Origin: Heterohyrax brucei
Lineage: Eukaryota; Chordata; Mammalia; Hyracoidea; Procaviidae
Length of the DNA: 64,000 nt
Assembly (NCBI GenBank): GCA_028571685.1
Contig: CM053146.1
Location: 69,839,931-69,903,930, forward strand
Reading direction: 5' to 3'
Shown here: in pieces, positions 43,645 through 53,609 of the stretch
Position numbering within the stretch: the stretch's first letter is position 1
How the letters are laid out: every line of letters begins with the position of its first letter
Position numbers and translations under genes: made by a program
Notes under the pieces: model-generated
Told to the model about the DNA's origin: nothing
What the model saw: the letters and a program-made list of their open reading frames with translations, nothing else
Database searches by the model: none

Positions 43645-43962
43645 TGGAAATCCTGATGATATAGTAGTTAAGTGCTACAGGTGCTAACCAAAAGGTTGGC
43701 AGTTTGAATCTAGCGGACATTCCTTTATACTTTACTCCTATACACTTTATATACTTTGCTCTTTTATACTTACTTCTATGTACTTTATATGTACATATAA
43801 CTTTTACTTCACAATTGTTTAAATGACTCTAAATCAGAACAAGAATCAGGAAACTCAAGTCAAATAGATCTGATCCATACTACTCTGCCCTATAGAACTT
43901 CTATGGATCTGATCCATCCTATATGATCATTATGAGTTGGAATCAACTTGATGGTGGTGTTT
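43645..43962 (+). mobile_element. AfroSINE, sense, carrying a 140-base insert
   Basis: The left half, 'GGAAATCCTGATGATATAGT' to 'AACCAAAAGGTTGGCAGTTT', ends near 43,725. The right half, 'TACTCTGCCCTATAGAACTT' to 'GAGTTGGAATCAACTTGATG', starts near 43,878. The material between includes a 78-base block found again at 47,213. The phrase GATCTGATCCAT occurs twice around the right junction. Confidence 0.85.
43789..43866 (+). repeat. Dispersed 78-bp repeat, copy A
   Basis: Holds 'TTTAAATGACTCTAAATCAG' and 'CAAGAATCAGGAAACTCAAG'. The same order recurs at 47,213-47,296. Confidence 0.85.
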
Positions 43963-44747
43963 TTTTGTTTTTTCCCACAGTTTCCCTGAGTTTGTTAAAT
44001 TTTCTCCCTCTGAACCTCAGACAATGGCTCAGGGTGAGTTTAATGAGTCCTACCTTTGGCTCAGTTAATGGTGTCCGACTCCAGAGTATAGAGAAGGAAG
44101 GAGGAGAAGGGCTCAAGGTGGGCTAGAAGAGCTCTACTTCTGGCTTGATTAATAACATCACAGTCTAGCACGGGGCACAGTGCAGAGAAGAGTGGGGGAA
44201 GTGTGGGGAGAAGGGAAACAAGGCCACCTCATATAAAAGATTCATATCCATGTGCCACAGATTACATGCAATGTCTTTGCTCTTCATCATCTGGGGCTGA
44301 CTCTCACTGGTTCTGACTCTCCCTGGTTCCAGAAGCATGAGTGGATTCTCTAGACAATTAGTCCTGCTTAGGAGGGCATCCACCAACGTCCACACTCAGT
44401 CTACTACACATATTGGCTTTGGTCATTTCCTGGAAAGTCAAATCTTGCAATCTTATGTCCTTCTGAAGCAACTTTGCTTTCCCAGTTGCTTAGTCCAGTT
44501 TTTCAACTTTCCCTTTGATGTCTGGGGCTCCTAGAATGTCACATATACTAATTCATTTGTTATTTTGGGTCTTTGCTGTTCCGTTGGGTCACGGAAAGCA
44601 ACCGTTTTGGTCCTGCTTCCTCACTAGGCTCTGTCTTTTTGACACAAAACAAATCTGAACATAGGTGGAATGCAAAAGAGCACCAGAATTTTTTTTCATT
44701 GCTTTCCAAGGTTATTCTGAAGGTAAACTTGAAGAAAACATACCATA

Positions 44748-45165
44748 TGAGGTCTGACAGTTAAGTCTGCAAACTTAATTGTTCTAAGTGCTACATACCT
44801 CATTGCTGAATATCACTATATTCACCTTCACAGTACTCTCCTTGAGAAGCTATGCACCAGTGCTAGCACCTATCCTACCCTTCAAAGCAATTTTGGGACT
44901 CTTTCTGGAATGACCATGGTGCACAGTGGCACACTGTCAAGTTTGTGGACTTAATTGCGTAGTTGTCTGTAAGGGAGTTTTTAGCCAGTAAACAAACGAC
45001 TGTATTGCAACACCCTACCTACTGACCTGATCTGGCCTCCAGTGACTTTTTTTCTTTACCCAGAGATAAAGGAAATATTGAAAGGAAGACATTTTGATGA
45101 CATTCAGGATGTCAAGGTTAGTATGAGGACAGCTCTGATGGTCATTACAGAAAGTTCTGAAATTG
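44748..45165. mobile_element. Internally deleted, rearranged mariner DNA transposon
   Basis: Bases 44,748-44,920 are the 3' end of a mariner on the minus strand: terminal-repeat sequence 'GGTCTGACAGTTAAGTCTGC', then the transposase C-terminus. Bases 44,985-45,165 encode an upstream C-terminal part on the + strand, 'EIKEILKGRHFDDIQDVK', preceded by a decayed 'DLIWPPVTFFLYP' that corresponds to the conserved Pro-Asp-Leu-Ala block. A second terminal-repeat-like stretch, 'CTGTCAAGTTTGTGGACTTA', lies at 44,935-44,955. The two parts face opposite ways and overlap by about 25 bases, so a segment has been inverted. Confidence 0.75.
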
Positions 45166-45630
45166 CCTCTGTGTGTACACGTGACACTACAATTTTTGAA
45201 AAAGGAAATTTGTGACATCAGGATAATGATTGAGAAATTGGTGACTATTACTTGAGAATTCTACTTTTAGCATAATATTTCCACTATTTTTACTTTAAAA
45301 AAAGCAAATTATTTGTACTTGTCTAGCTATCCATCTTTAGCCAGCTAGAGAGCAAGACATGTTTAAAACTCTTGGGTAACATTCTGGATTTCATTCTATC
45401 TGTTGTGCAGTGGAAAGGTTTTGTGAATTGTTATCAAGTTGTAGTGAGCAACTACAGTTTGTAGAACACATTCAAATATAAAAATAGGAGTCCATAGAAA
45501 ATTCTACCGATTGCTATTGGCAATGATATTTTGAAGTGCAAGTGCTCTAAAATGCTGAAGTCTATTATACAGCTCAGAGTAGATTTCTCCTTGTGGTATA
45601 CCTTATCTCTTAATAAATAACAACTCCATG
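45166..45630. other. Unassigned sequence
   Basis: No gene or repeat recognised. Confidence 0.5.
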
Positions 45631-45631
45631 G

Positions 45632-45797
45632 CATGGAGCCCTGGTGGTGCAGTGGTTAAGAGCTTGCCTGCTAACCAAAAGGTATGCAGTTACAGTCTAA
45701 CATTCATTCCTTGGAAACATTGTGGGACAGTTCTACTCTACCCCATAGAACTGCTATGGATCAGAATCAAATTGATGGCAACTGGTTTGTTTTCTAA
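45632..45797 (+). mobile_element. AfroSINE, sense, full length
   Basis: The head 'ATGGAGCCCTGGTGGTGCAG' is almost consensus. It continues 'CTGCTAACCAAAAGGTATGC', 'CTTGGAAACATTGTGGGACA' and 'TGGATCAGAATCAAATTGAT'. Confidence 0.94.
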
Positions 45798-45829
45798 TAG
45801 AACACTTTGGTGTTTTTGCTTTAAAAGTG

Positions 45830-46235
45830 CTTGACCTTGCTTAGTCATTATAACAATATTGTGAGAAAGTTATTATTCCCATCTTCTACTATCACCAACT
45901 GCCCCTGAATTGACTCCAACTTACGGCATCCTTCATGTTTTTGGAGTAGAACTGTGCACCATAGGATTTTCAATGACTGATTTTTAAGAAGTAGATTGGC
46001 AATCCTTTGTTTTGAGGTGTAGCTGTATGGACTGGAATCTCCAACCTTTCAGCTAGCAGTTGAATCCGTTAGCATTGGATCCATCCAAGGATTCCATCTC
46101 TGTCTTACAGAAGAGAAAACTAAGATTCATAGGATTCGGTGATTTTCTGAAGATCACTCAACTAACAAGTAGTATAGCTGTGATTGAAACCCGTGCCTTT
46201 TACCTCAACCCCTTGAGCTTCTCCTAATATTACCT
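45830..46235 (-). mobile_element. MIR SINE, antisense, split by an AfroSINE
   Basis: 'GTCATTATAACAATATTGTG', 'TATTATTCCCATCTT' come before the SINE. 'TTACAGAAGAGAAAACTAAG' and 'GAAGATCACTCAACTAACAA' come after it. Confidence 0.75.
45888..46085 (-). mobile_element. AfroSINE long subtype, antisense, in a MIR
   Basis: 'CACCAACTGCCCCTGAATTG', 'TGGAGTAGAACTGTGCACCA', 'CAACCTTTCAGCTAGCAGTT'. Diverged. Confidence 0.75.
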
Positions 46236-46251
46236 TTATAAGCAGTACAAC

Positions 46252-46276
46252 TCGAAGGCACTTGGCTTGGCTTGGC
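46252..46276 (+). mobile_element. Tail-only micro-SINE insertion, 25 bases (copy e)
   Basis: TCGAAGGCACTTGGCTTGG plus a TTGGC unit is inserted between AAGCAGTACAAC (46,240-46,251) and AAGCAGTGCAAC (46,277-46,288). These are target duplications matching at 11 of 12 bases. It is a 5'-truncated form of the sequence at 46,362, keeping only the last 25 bases and the GGCTT-type tail. Confidence 0.8.
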
Positions 46277-46361
46277 AAGCAGTGCAACCGAATATTCAAT
46301 TTTCATTTAGAGAATTTCATTTTATCTGTTACCTTAAAATGTTACAATTAACCTTGCCTTG

Positions 46362-46453
46362 TGAGTCGGATCCGACTCAACGGCACTTGGCTTTGGCTTG
46401 TTTCAATGAGTCGGATCCAACTTGACGGCACTTGGCTGACTGGCTTGTTCCAA
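46362..46453 (+). mobile_element. Pair of tail-only micro-SINE units (copies f and g)
   Basis: Unit f (46,362-46,400) contains the perfect palindrome GAGTCGGATCCGACTC and 'ACGGCACTTGGCTTTGGCTT'. Unit g (46,407-46,446) contains GAGTCGGATCCAACTT and 'GACGGCACTTGGCTGACTGG'. CTTGTTTCAA (46,397-46,406) and CTTGTTCCAA (46,444-46,453) flank unit g, matching at 9 of 10. Confidence 0.75.
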
Positions 46454-47200
46454 TAAATATCTTTTAAAAAAATGCTTTGAATTTTACATTTTTATACTCT
46501 GTTGTTCACTTCCCACCCCTAAACCAAACAAAAAGAACCTGATTTGGTGGCAGGAGAGAGGTGGAGAGAGCTATTTCATATTTTGTTTGCACTGCCTGTG
46601 GCATGCAGGGTCAGGCAAATGACAGGCAACCACAAATCCCCCTCCCCATTTGACCACTTGTCCAAAGGTGAGGTGAAAAGGTTTAGTGGGAAAAGTTTGA
46701 CATTTTATCCCAAAACAAATATTAGAGATTATCTGTGGAATTAAATTATCCATATGTACACAGTCTAGGGAATTACCTCTATGGGAAATGGTGGATTATT
46801 GCATAAATTGAAACTAAGCCCTTAAGGCACTCCTTTTACTTTGTTCTCTGTATTTTTTACAATGAGCTCTTAGATTATTTTGGCTATTTCAATGGCTTCT
46901 TTTCAGTATGTTCCTATTTGGAATGTATTTGTGCATTTCTCCAGCTGGTTTGAACAATTTTTTAAAAAAGTATTCCCCTGATGGCCCTAGAAGCAGACAA
47001 GTGTTACTTGAAGGGGAAAAGGAGATTTCTATTAGGTTTGAGAGTCACAAGTGAACAGAAAAAATTTGAGAAGTATAAAATACTCCACAGACTACAAATC
47101 CGAAAACAAAACATGGCTAACAAGGTTTTGACAAAATAAAAATCCCACTGGTTTTCCCCATATCTTTATGTAAGCTTTACTTTTTGTGAGTTATTGTTTT
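46454..47200. other. Unassigned sequence
   Basis: No gene or repeat recognised. A 66-codon open frame at 46,544-46,744 has no recognisable domain. Confidence 0.5.
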
Positions 47201-47229
47201 CGTGTGTGTGTGTGTACATATATATATAA
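47201..47229. repeat. GT/TA microsatellite
   Basis: GT units followed by TA units. Confidence 0.95.
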
Positions 47230-47296
47230 CTTGTACTTTACAATTCTTTAAATGACTCTAAACCTGAACAAGAATCAGGAAACTCAAGTCAAATAA
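47213..47296 (+). repeat. Dispersed 78-bp repeat, copy B
   Basis: Second copy of the block at 43,789-43,866, with a slightly longer TA stretch at the 5' side. About nine of ten bases agree by eye. Confidence 0.85.
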
Positions 47297-47371
47297 AAAT
47301 AAATGTTAAATTATATTCACCACCTAGGAAAGTCCAAAAATTTATTGTAGCAATGGAAGTATATTAAAAAA

Positions 47372-47560
47372 AAAAAATCCAACCCTGTTGCCACTGAATC
47401 TATTATGACTCATGGAGACCCAATGTGTTACAGAGTAAAACTTTTCCATAGGGTTTTCTTGGCTGTAAACTTTACAAAAGTAGATTTCTGGACATTTCTT
47501 TAGTGGAGCTTCTAAGTTTAGTGTGAACTGCCAATACACAAGCTATTAGATGTGTCCAAA
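47372..47560 (-). mobile_element. AfroSINE long subtype, antisense
   Basis: 'CCAACCCTGTTGCCACTGAA', 'TATGACTCATGGAGACCCAA', 'TTTACAAAAGTAGATTTCTG', 'GTGTGAACTGCC'. Confidence 0.8.
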
Positions 47561-47651
47561 CCACTTGTGTCATGCACAGTTAAGGGATTTTTAAAAGTAG
47601 TAAGTCAATTACCCTATAATCCACTAGCATCAAAAGACATCTAAATTCACA

Positions 47652-47822
47652 AACATACCATACTCATACCCTTGTTGTTGAGTCAATTCCTACTCATGAT
47701 GATTCTATAAGACAGAGTAGAACTGCCTCATAAGTTTTCCAAGGAGTGGCTGTTAGGTTTGAACTGTAGACCTTCTGGTTAGCAGCTAAACTCTTAATGA
47801 CTGTGCCATCAAGACTCCTACA
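47652..47822 (-). mobile_element. AfroSINE, antisense
   Basis: 'AGACAGAGTAGAACTGCCTC', 'TTCCAAGGAGTGGCTGTTAG', 'CTGGTTAGCAGCTAAACTCT', 'ACTCCT' at the head end. Confidence 0.92.
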
Positions 47823-48409
47823 ATTTCACAAGGAGGGAGGAAAATCAGGATTAGCCTAAAGCTGCTTTCTATGAGGTGAAGGTCAGGCATACTTCCATTC
47901 TTCAACTTTTGGAGTACTTTTGACATCAGTCATCCTCTCCACAACATTATCTGCTTCTCTGCAGGGTCTGATAGTTTGTTGCAATGGCCACACAGAACTC
48001 ACTGACCACTTTCCTGACTATGCAGTTTGGTAGGGTAGTAACAGGCTGTAACTGGATATCAGGATCAACTTGGAAGTAATAGGATACAAGTCAGAAGGCA
48101 AGATTTAGGTCTTTAGTCAGGACGGCTTCCAAACCAGACAGTCCTCAGCTTCTTTTTAGCCATGTCTGCAGGCAAACAACCCTTCTCTTGCCCTTGCCCT
48201 GGGCCTTCTCTTGGCCTTGCCTACCACTGAGCCTTCTCTTGGCCTTGCCCACCACTTGGGACTTCTCTTGGCAATACTCACCGCTAGGCCTGCTCGGGAA
48301 ACTTTTATAGCACTGTAGCTCCACAAACAAGCTCCAGACAAACCCCACTCACCAGCAAGCCTACTGCCTAAAGGCATTCAGCTCTTTTTTGCCTCATGGG
48401 TTGCCAAGC
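47823..48409. other. Unassigned block with a minisatellite, possibly part of a larger repeat
   Basis: No gene. The CTTGGCC-type minisatellite is listed separately. The sequence continues past the solo LTR at 48,910-49,190, so the LTR interrupted one pre-existing unit. Confidence 0.5.
48181..48288 (+). repeat. Minisatellite, four units of about 28 bp
   Basis: Units at 48,181-48,203, 48,204-48,231, 48,232-48,260 and 48,261-48,288, each starting (C)CTTCTCTTGGCC or close to it. On the minus strand one frame gives repeated Lys/Arg/Gln-rich blocks. Confidence 0.85.
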
Positions 48410-48909
48410 TGTCATGGATTGAACTGTGTTCCCTAACATGTGGCCATTTGGCTGGCCCATGACTTCTGGTAGTGTATAGTGTTTGATGTTCTTCCACGTT
48501 GTAAATCCTGCCTCTGTGATGTTAATGAGGGCGGGTGGGCAGCATTTGTGCTGGTGGGGCAGGACTCAAGTTGTAAGTTTATTCTGTGTCTTGATGCAGT
48601 CTTTTGAAATATAAAGGAAAGCAGTTAGTTAACAGAGAGATAGGGGACTTCAATCCACCAAGAAAGCAGTGCTGAGAGCTCAGCATACACTTTGGAAAGG
48701 ACCAGGGTCCCTGCTTCAGAAGCTTCCAGTCCAGGGGAAGATTGACAATAAGAACCTTCCTCCAGAGCCAGCAGAGAAAGCCTTCCCCTGGAGCTGACAT
48801 TGAATTAGTACTTTTAAAAAACTTACTGGACTGTGACAAATAAAATTTATCTTTTTAAAGCCCTCTAGTTGTGGTTGTTCTGTTAAAGCAACACTAGATG
48901 ACTAAGACA
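48410..48909 (+). mobile_element. Solo LTR, MaLR-like family (copy 7), sense
   Basis: Begins TGTCATGGATTGAACTGTGT and ends ACTAGATGACTAAGACA. Flanks CAAGC and CAACC match at 4 of 5. Family blocks: 'AGCTTCCAGTCCAGGGGAAG', 'CCTTCCCCTGGAGCTGACAT'. Confidence 0.9.
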
Positions 48910-50299
48910 CAACCCTATTGTAGTTGTATCATGCTCGTGTCCTTTTCCCTCTGTTTACACTGCTGCTGCTGCTGTTTCTCTGCCACTGGGCTCTGCTGTG
49001 TGCTGTGTCTGCTACCATTTCTTGCCGTCTCCATTGTTACAGCTCTCTGTCTCCTATGTCTAGGAGGTTCTTAGCATAGGGGTCCCAGTCTAAAGGACAT
49101 TCTCTGCTCTGGGGTCTTGTTCTTGATGATAGTGTGATTCTCCCTGAGCCTCTATGGGATTAGTCCTTATAACCTAGCAGGATGCAAAAATGACCACCCT
49201 TTCTATTGACCACGGTTTCTTAATTTTTGTAGCGATCAGCCAATTTCCACATTGTCGTTACTCCTATAGCGTAGTTTTGTATACTGGGCTTGTTTGGTAG
49301 ACTGACCAGTTCCTGTAAGGTACGTAAAATAGACCAATCACAAGGCAGACTGTAGCCCAACTGATTATTTTTAGCAGAATTATAAACCAAAGGCCATAAA
49401 GGCCATATCTGAAGAGAAACCCATGACAATCTCTTTAGCATATTCTTTGCTGTAATTGTTTGCTAGCATATCGCACACAAATTAGATAAATTTAACTTCT
49501 CTTTATGGCTTTGATTTTGGCAATATAGCCCTAGAGATAGAATGAGAAGGAGTCTCTAGAAAAAATCACTCTTCCCCATTCATTCCCTGTTACCCAGGAG
49601 AAATGGCCCAGTTGTCTAGAAAAATGTTTAAGGTATCAGCTACAACATTTTACACATTCTATACCTCAGAAAAACTAAAATTAATTTGCCTTTACTTTTG
49701 CTTGAACAACGTCTTAACTGTCCACTGTCAAGAATTTTCAACAATTGTACTTTTTAATTGTTTTTGTAGTCTGGGCTAATGAAGTGGTCTGAATAGATGG
49801 TGTTTTCCATGCCTATTTTCATTTCCATAGAACAGGGAACTCAACATCAGGAAGCAGTTCTTTGTGGCTTCCTATACTGAGCAGGGTAAGATGACGTGGT
49901 CTGCACAGTTATACTGTGTTCTTCCCTCACCAGCATGTTCAGCCTATTCAAGTGAAAGGCAGCTGACTCAGAGCCCTGTGCCTCATTCTGAAATTGAAGT
50001 GTAAAAATCACATGCAGGTCAGTGATTAAGAAGGCAACAGCAGCATGTCATTGCCAAATACAAATAAAAGAGCAAGTGTATCTAATTACGTTCAGTTTAG
50101 ATATTTCTAATTACTCCTGGGTAGGAATTTTAGTGTCTGTCTAAAAAGGAAAATCTAAGACATACACAAGACTCTCTTTCACTGATTAATGACTCTTTCC
50201 TTCTTTTCTTTTTTCCTTACTTTCTTCAACAAAAGTATAGCAATGCTTACTGGACTAAGAAATAGGTATCTTCTGGTGAGGTGAATTCTAAGCCCATTT
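48910..50299. other. Unassigned sequence
   Basis: Starts with the remainder of the unit interrupted by the LTR, with a CTG/GCT short tract at 48,960-48,974. No gene recognised after that. Confidence 0.5.
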
Positions 50300-50480
50300 T
50301 GTAACTTTAATTTGCATTAGAATCACCTAGATGATGTGTTAAAACTCAGATGCCTAGGCTCCATCCCCAAGGAGTTTTGTTTCAAATGTCTATAATGGGA
50401 CCCAAGAATTTGCTTTTAAAGCAAATTCCCAGTTGATACTGATGCCGCTGATCTAGGGACACTCTGAGAACCGTTACTCT
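50300..50480 (+). mobile_element. MER5-like hAT DNA transposon fragment
   Basis: 'GCATTAGAATCACCTAGATG', 'AACTCAGATGCCTAGGCTCC', 'GTTGATACTGATGCCGCTGA', 'GACACTCTGAGAACCGTTA' follow the order of the non-autonomous MER5A-type element. Confidence 0.7.
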
Positions 50481-52034
50481 TAGCTACTGCTTTCATGTAA
50501 CTTAAAGAATGATTCCTTTAATGGTACTAGGTTACAGTAGAACAAGGGACAAGTCTCATTCTGTCAGCCTTTTTTTTTGTTGACGGCAAGAATTCATTCT
50601 TGAGGAGGCAGCTGGAAACCAGGGTTAAGAATATTTCATACATTCTCTGAGAAGGAGATATTCAGACTTACGTGAGAGTCTTTTCAGGGGTTAAACATTT
50701 TTCAGGGATTGCTCAGTGTCAATTGATTACATAATAAAAGCACATCAGTGGTAAAACCTTGGAAATCTATTGTAGAATCCTACTTTTAGCCATTCTAGGT
50801 CCTGTGTGAGAAGTTTGAACCTAAATAAATAACAGGTTCAGGAATGACTTTATTTTGATCCTCCCAGAGATTTTATTTGTCGAGTGTAAAGGATCTTGAG
50901 AATCTGAATACTAAGATTATTGAGGCTTCTATGAGAATTCTAAACAGAAGTTCTGAAAGCTCAGCAGAAAAGGTAATATTCCTCCTAAGAACTGAACTCA
51001 TTTCTATCTAGTAGCCAATGTAGTGGGCAACTTCACTGACCCATTTAAAAATGAGAACGCACTAGTAAGTGGAATGTGTTGGTAAATGCCTCCTTCCCAC
51101 ATTTCACTGAGAAGCTGTAATGTGTATTGTATGGGGTTCTTTCCACTTGGGTTGTAGTAGTTATGCAAGTTTTCAATTAATTTATTTACATATCATATCT
51201 CTGTGGTGTGTGAGCATGCTAGAAAATATATGAGAAATATGATCATTACTATAGTCAAAAATAGTAAAACAGAGTTAATATAAGTGGTATTCAAAAAACA
51301 GTACAGCAAAATCATTTCACATGGCTTTTTGGAATATTCTAGGAGGAAAACTGAGGCATCCAAATTAGTAGCTTCTCCCTCTTATACATGAATGATGTAA
51401 CTAAATATTAACTTTCATTGCATTTCCCATATAAAATATTTATACAATGCAGATTTCATGTTCAAATGTTTCTTTTAAAATTAATTTAATAAAGTTATTA
51501 TTATTGTTTTTTTGTGTGTGTGTAAAACTCCTGATTGTCTCTTGTAAAATGATGTAGTGAGTAGAAGTCATTTCATCAGAGGTGAACAACCCAAAAAATA
51601 ACTGTTGAGAAAACAGAAAAAAAAGAAACGGTGCACAACTGCAAATTTAATCTGACTAGATACTGGTAGCAAGTAGAAAAAGTTAAGGAAACAATGAATA
51701 TGGTTTAGTTATGTAAACAGGAAAGTAAAAATGTGAAATAACTTTCTAGTTTCTTTATTTTGTACAGGCATCATTTCTGTGACTCCAAGCTTTGCTTCAT
51801 TCAGAGGTAGCTTGGATTCCTGGTTTTCCTGAAGGTCACTTTAGTAATTGCTCAGTGTAATGTATAATCTGAATTTGTACTACATTGCAAATTCATTTAA
51901 TATACACGTTATACATCAGACAATGCTATTCTTGTACCTTGCATTTCGCAAGTGTTGAACAAATCCCTGCTAGTATTTTAGGTCTAAGATGGGCAGACTA
52001 CTGAGGAAAGACACTGTTTCTTTCTCAGCTCTGC
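50481..52034. other. Unassigned sequence
   Basis: No gene or repeat recognised over 1.5 kb. AT-rich with single-copy character. Confidence 0.5.
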
Positions 52035-52140
52035 ACTACTGTCTGCCTGGTTTCCAGGTCTCACTTTTCTCAGCTGTAAAATGAAGGAATGGGAATAAGT
52101 CATCTTATGTCCTTTCCATCTATGTAATATTATTATGTAA
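52035..52140 (+). mobile_element. Possible MIR fragment, sense
   Basis: 'CACTTTTCTCAGCTGTAAAA' followed by 'TGAAGGAATGGGAATAAGTC' resembles the MIR middle. Weak. Confidence 0.4.
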
Positions 52141-52346
52141 AATTAAATACTACATAGACTATTACTTCTGCACAGAAATACTATACTAATTCAGAAAGTG
52201 TAAATTTTTATCCTCTCTTTGACGGGAAATCCTTTCCTTCTAGTTTTTCTCTCCCACTACATCTTACCTTCATCTCATCACGAGTTCCAGTCTTTCCCTT
52301 TCCACCAAGCAGAAGCTGGGAGAGATGCTTAGAACAGATTCTTCCT

Positions 52347-52855
52347 TATCTTAGTCATCTAGTGGTTACTGTAATAGAAATACCACAAGCAGATGGCTTT
52401 AACAAAGAGAAGTTTATTCTCTCACACTCCAGCAGGCTAAAAGCCTAACTCTGCATGCTGGCTCCAGGAAAAAGCTTTTTCTCTCTGGTGGTTCTGGAGG
52501 AAGGTCTTTGTGACGCATAAGTTTTCCCTTGGTCTGGGAGCACCTCAGTGTAGGAACCTCAGGTCCAAAGGACACACTCTGCTTTCAGCACCACTCCTTT
52601 AGTGGTGTGAGGTACCTGTGCCACTTTGCTTTCTTCTCTGTTTTATATCTCAAAAGAGATTGGCTTATGACATTATTTTATCTCATGGTTTCATCAGCAT
52701 AACTGCCGCTAACCCATCTCATTTCATCATAGTGAGAGGATTTACAGCACATAGGGAAATCACATAACATATTGGACAATTGTGCAGCACAGGGGCTCAC
52801 GGCCTATCCAAACTGACAGACATTTTTTAGCAGATACTCAATTCAAACTATGTTA
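52347..52855 (-). mobile_element. Solo LTR, MaLR-like family (copy 8), antisense
   Basis: Starts TATCTTAGTCATCTAGTGG (ancestral TGTCTTAG) and ends CAATTCAAACTATGTTA. Flanks TTCCT and TCCCT match at 4 of 5. Blocks 'GGTCCAAAGGACACACTCTG' and 'TTTATATCTCAAAAGAGATT' are shared with copies 2 and 6. Confidence 0.85.
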
Positions 52856-53469
52856 TCCCTCAAAGCCTCAGAAAGAATCAAGAGAGTTAACGCCTTGATC
52901 TTGGATTCTCAGCCTTTTAAACTATAAGAAAACAAATTTCTGCTCTTACAAGTCACCTATTTTGTGGTATTCGGTTGGGGTGGCAGTCATTGGAAATTAA
53001 TACAATAGTCTTCATTGTGTCCACAATTAACACTTCAGCAATGTACACAATATCCTCCAGGGTATACCTTCCTTTACATTTTTAGCCGTTTATGTCAGCA
53101 TTCATTCACTTAAGGATTTGATATCACATACTCCGTGAGAGTAAACTAATGCATTGCTTCAGCCTGCAGTGCCCTCCCCACAGGTCACCTTGTTGGAACG
53201 TTCTTAGCCTTCTCACAAGACTTGGTTTATGAGTACATCCTAGAACACCCCACCTCTTTGTCCCTCATGGGATCACATGCTTCAGACTGTATTCATTCTC
53301 AGGGGCAGGATTTGGTCCATAAGGTTCATGTGAACTACGTAAGTGAAATGACGAGTAAATACTGTTTCATACATATGAATTTAGGAATATTTTTATCTCA
53401 ACCTTAACAGACAGTTCTCATGACATGGGAAGGAGGATGTCAAATTGGTTGTCACAAGTTAAACTTACC
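52856..53469. other. Unassigned sequence
   Basis: No gene recognised. A 61-codon frame at 53,222-53,407 has no recognisable domain. Confidence 0.5.
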
Positions 53470-53605
53470 ATACCTGTTCTTAACTAGGTATCTGATATCA
53501 GTCTCCTCATATGCAAAATGAGAATTATAATGATTCATGTCCTAGCTGTTGGAATGGGAAAATACAAAGTGAAAGCACTACATGAATGTCAGTTATTGCA
53601 TAGTA
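53470..53605 (+). mobile_element. MIR SINE fragment, sense
   Basis: 'CAGTCTCCTCATATGCAAAA', 'TGAGAATTATAATGATTCAT', 'GAAAGCACTACATGAATGTC'. Confidence 0.65.
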
Positions 53606-53609
53606 GGCT

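Larger units (their letters stand above)
37165..44540 (-). mobile_element. Near full-length L1 LINE, antisense, inactive
   Basis: The 3' UTR lies at about 37,165-38,170, ORF2 at 38,170-41,930, an inter-ORF region to 42,250, ORF1 to about 43,280, and a 5' UTR-like part to about 44,540 (upper limit uncertain). Two SINE-derived insertions interrupt it, at 40,051-40,100 and 43,645-43,962. Both reading frames are broken by many stops and shifts, so it cannot move. Confidence 0.85.
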
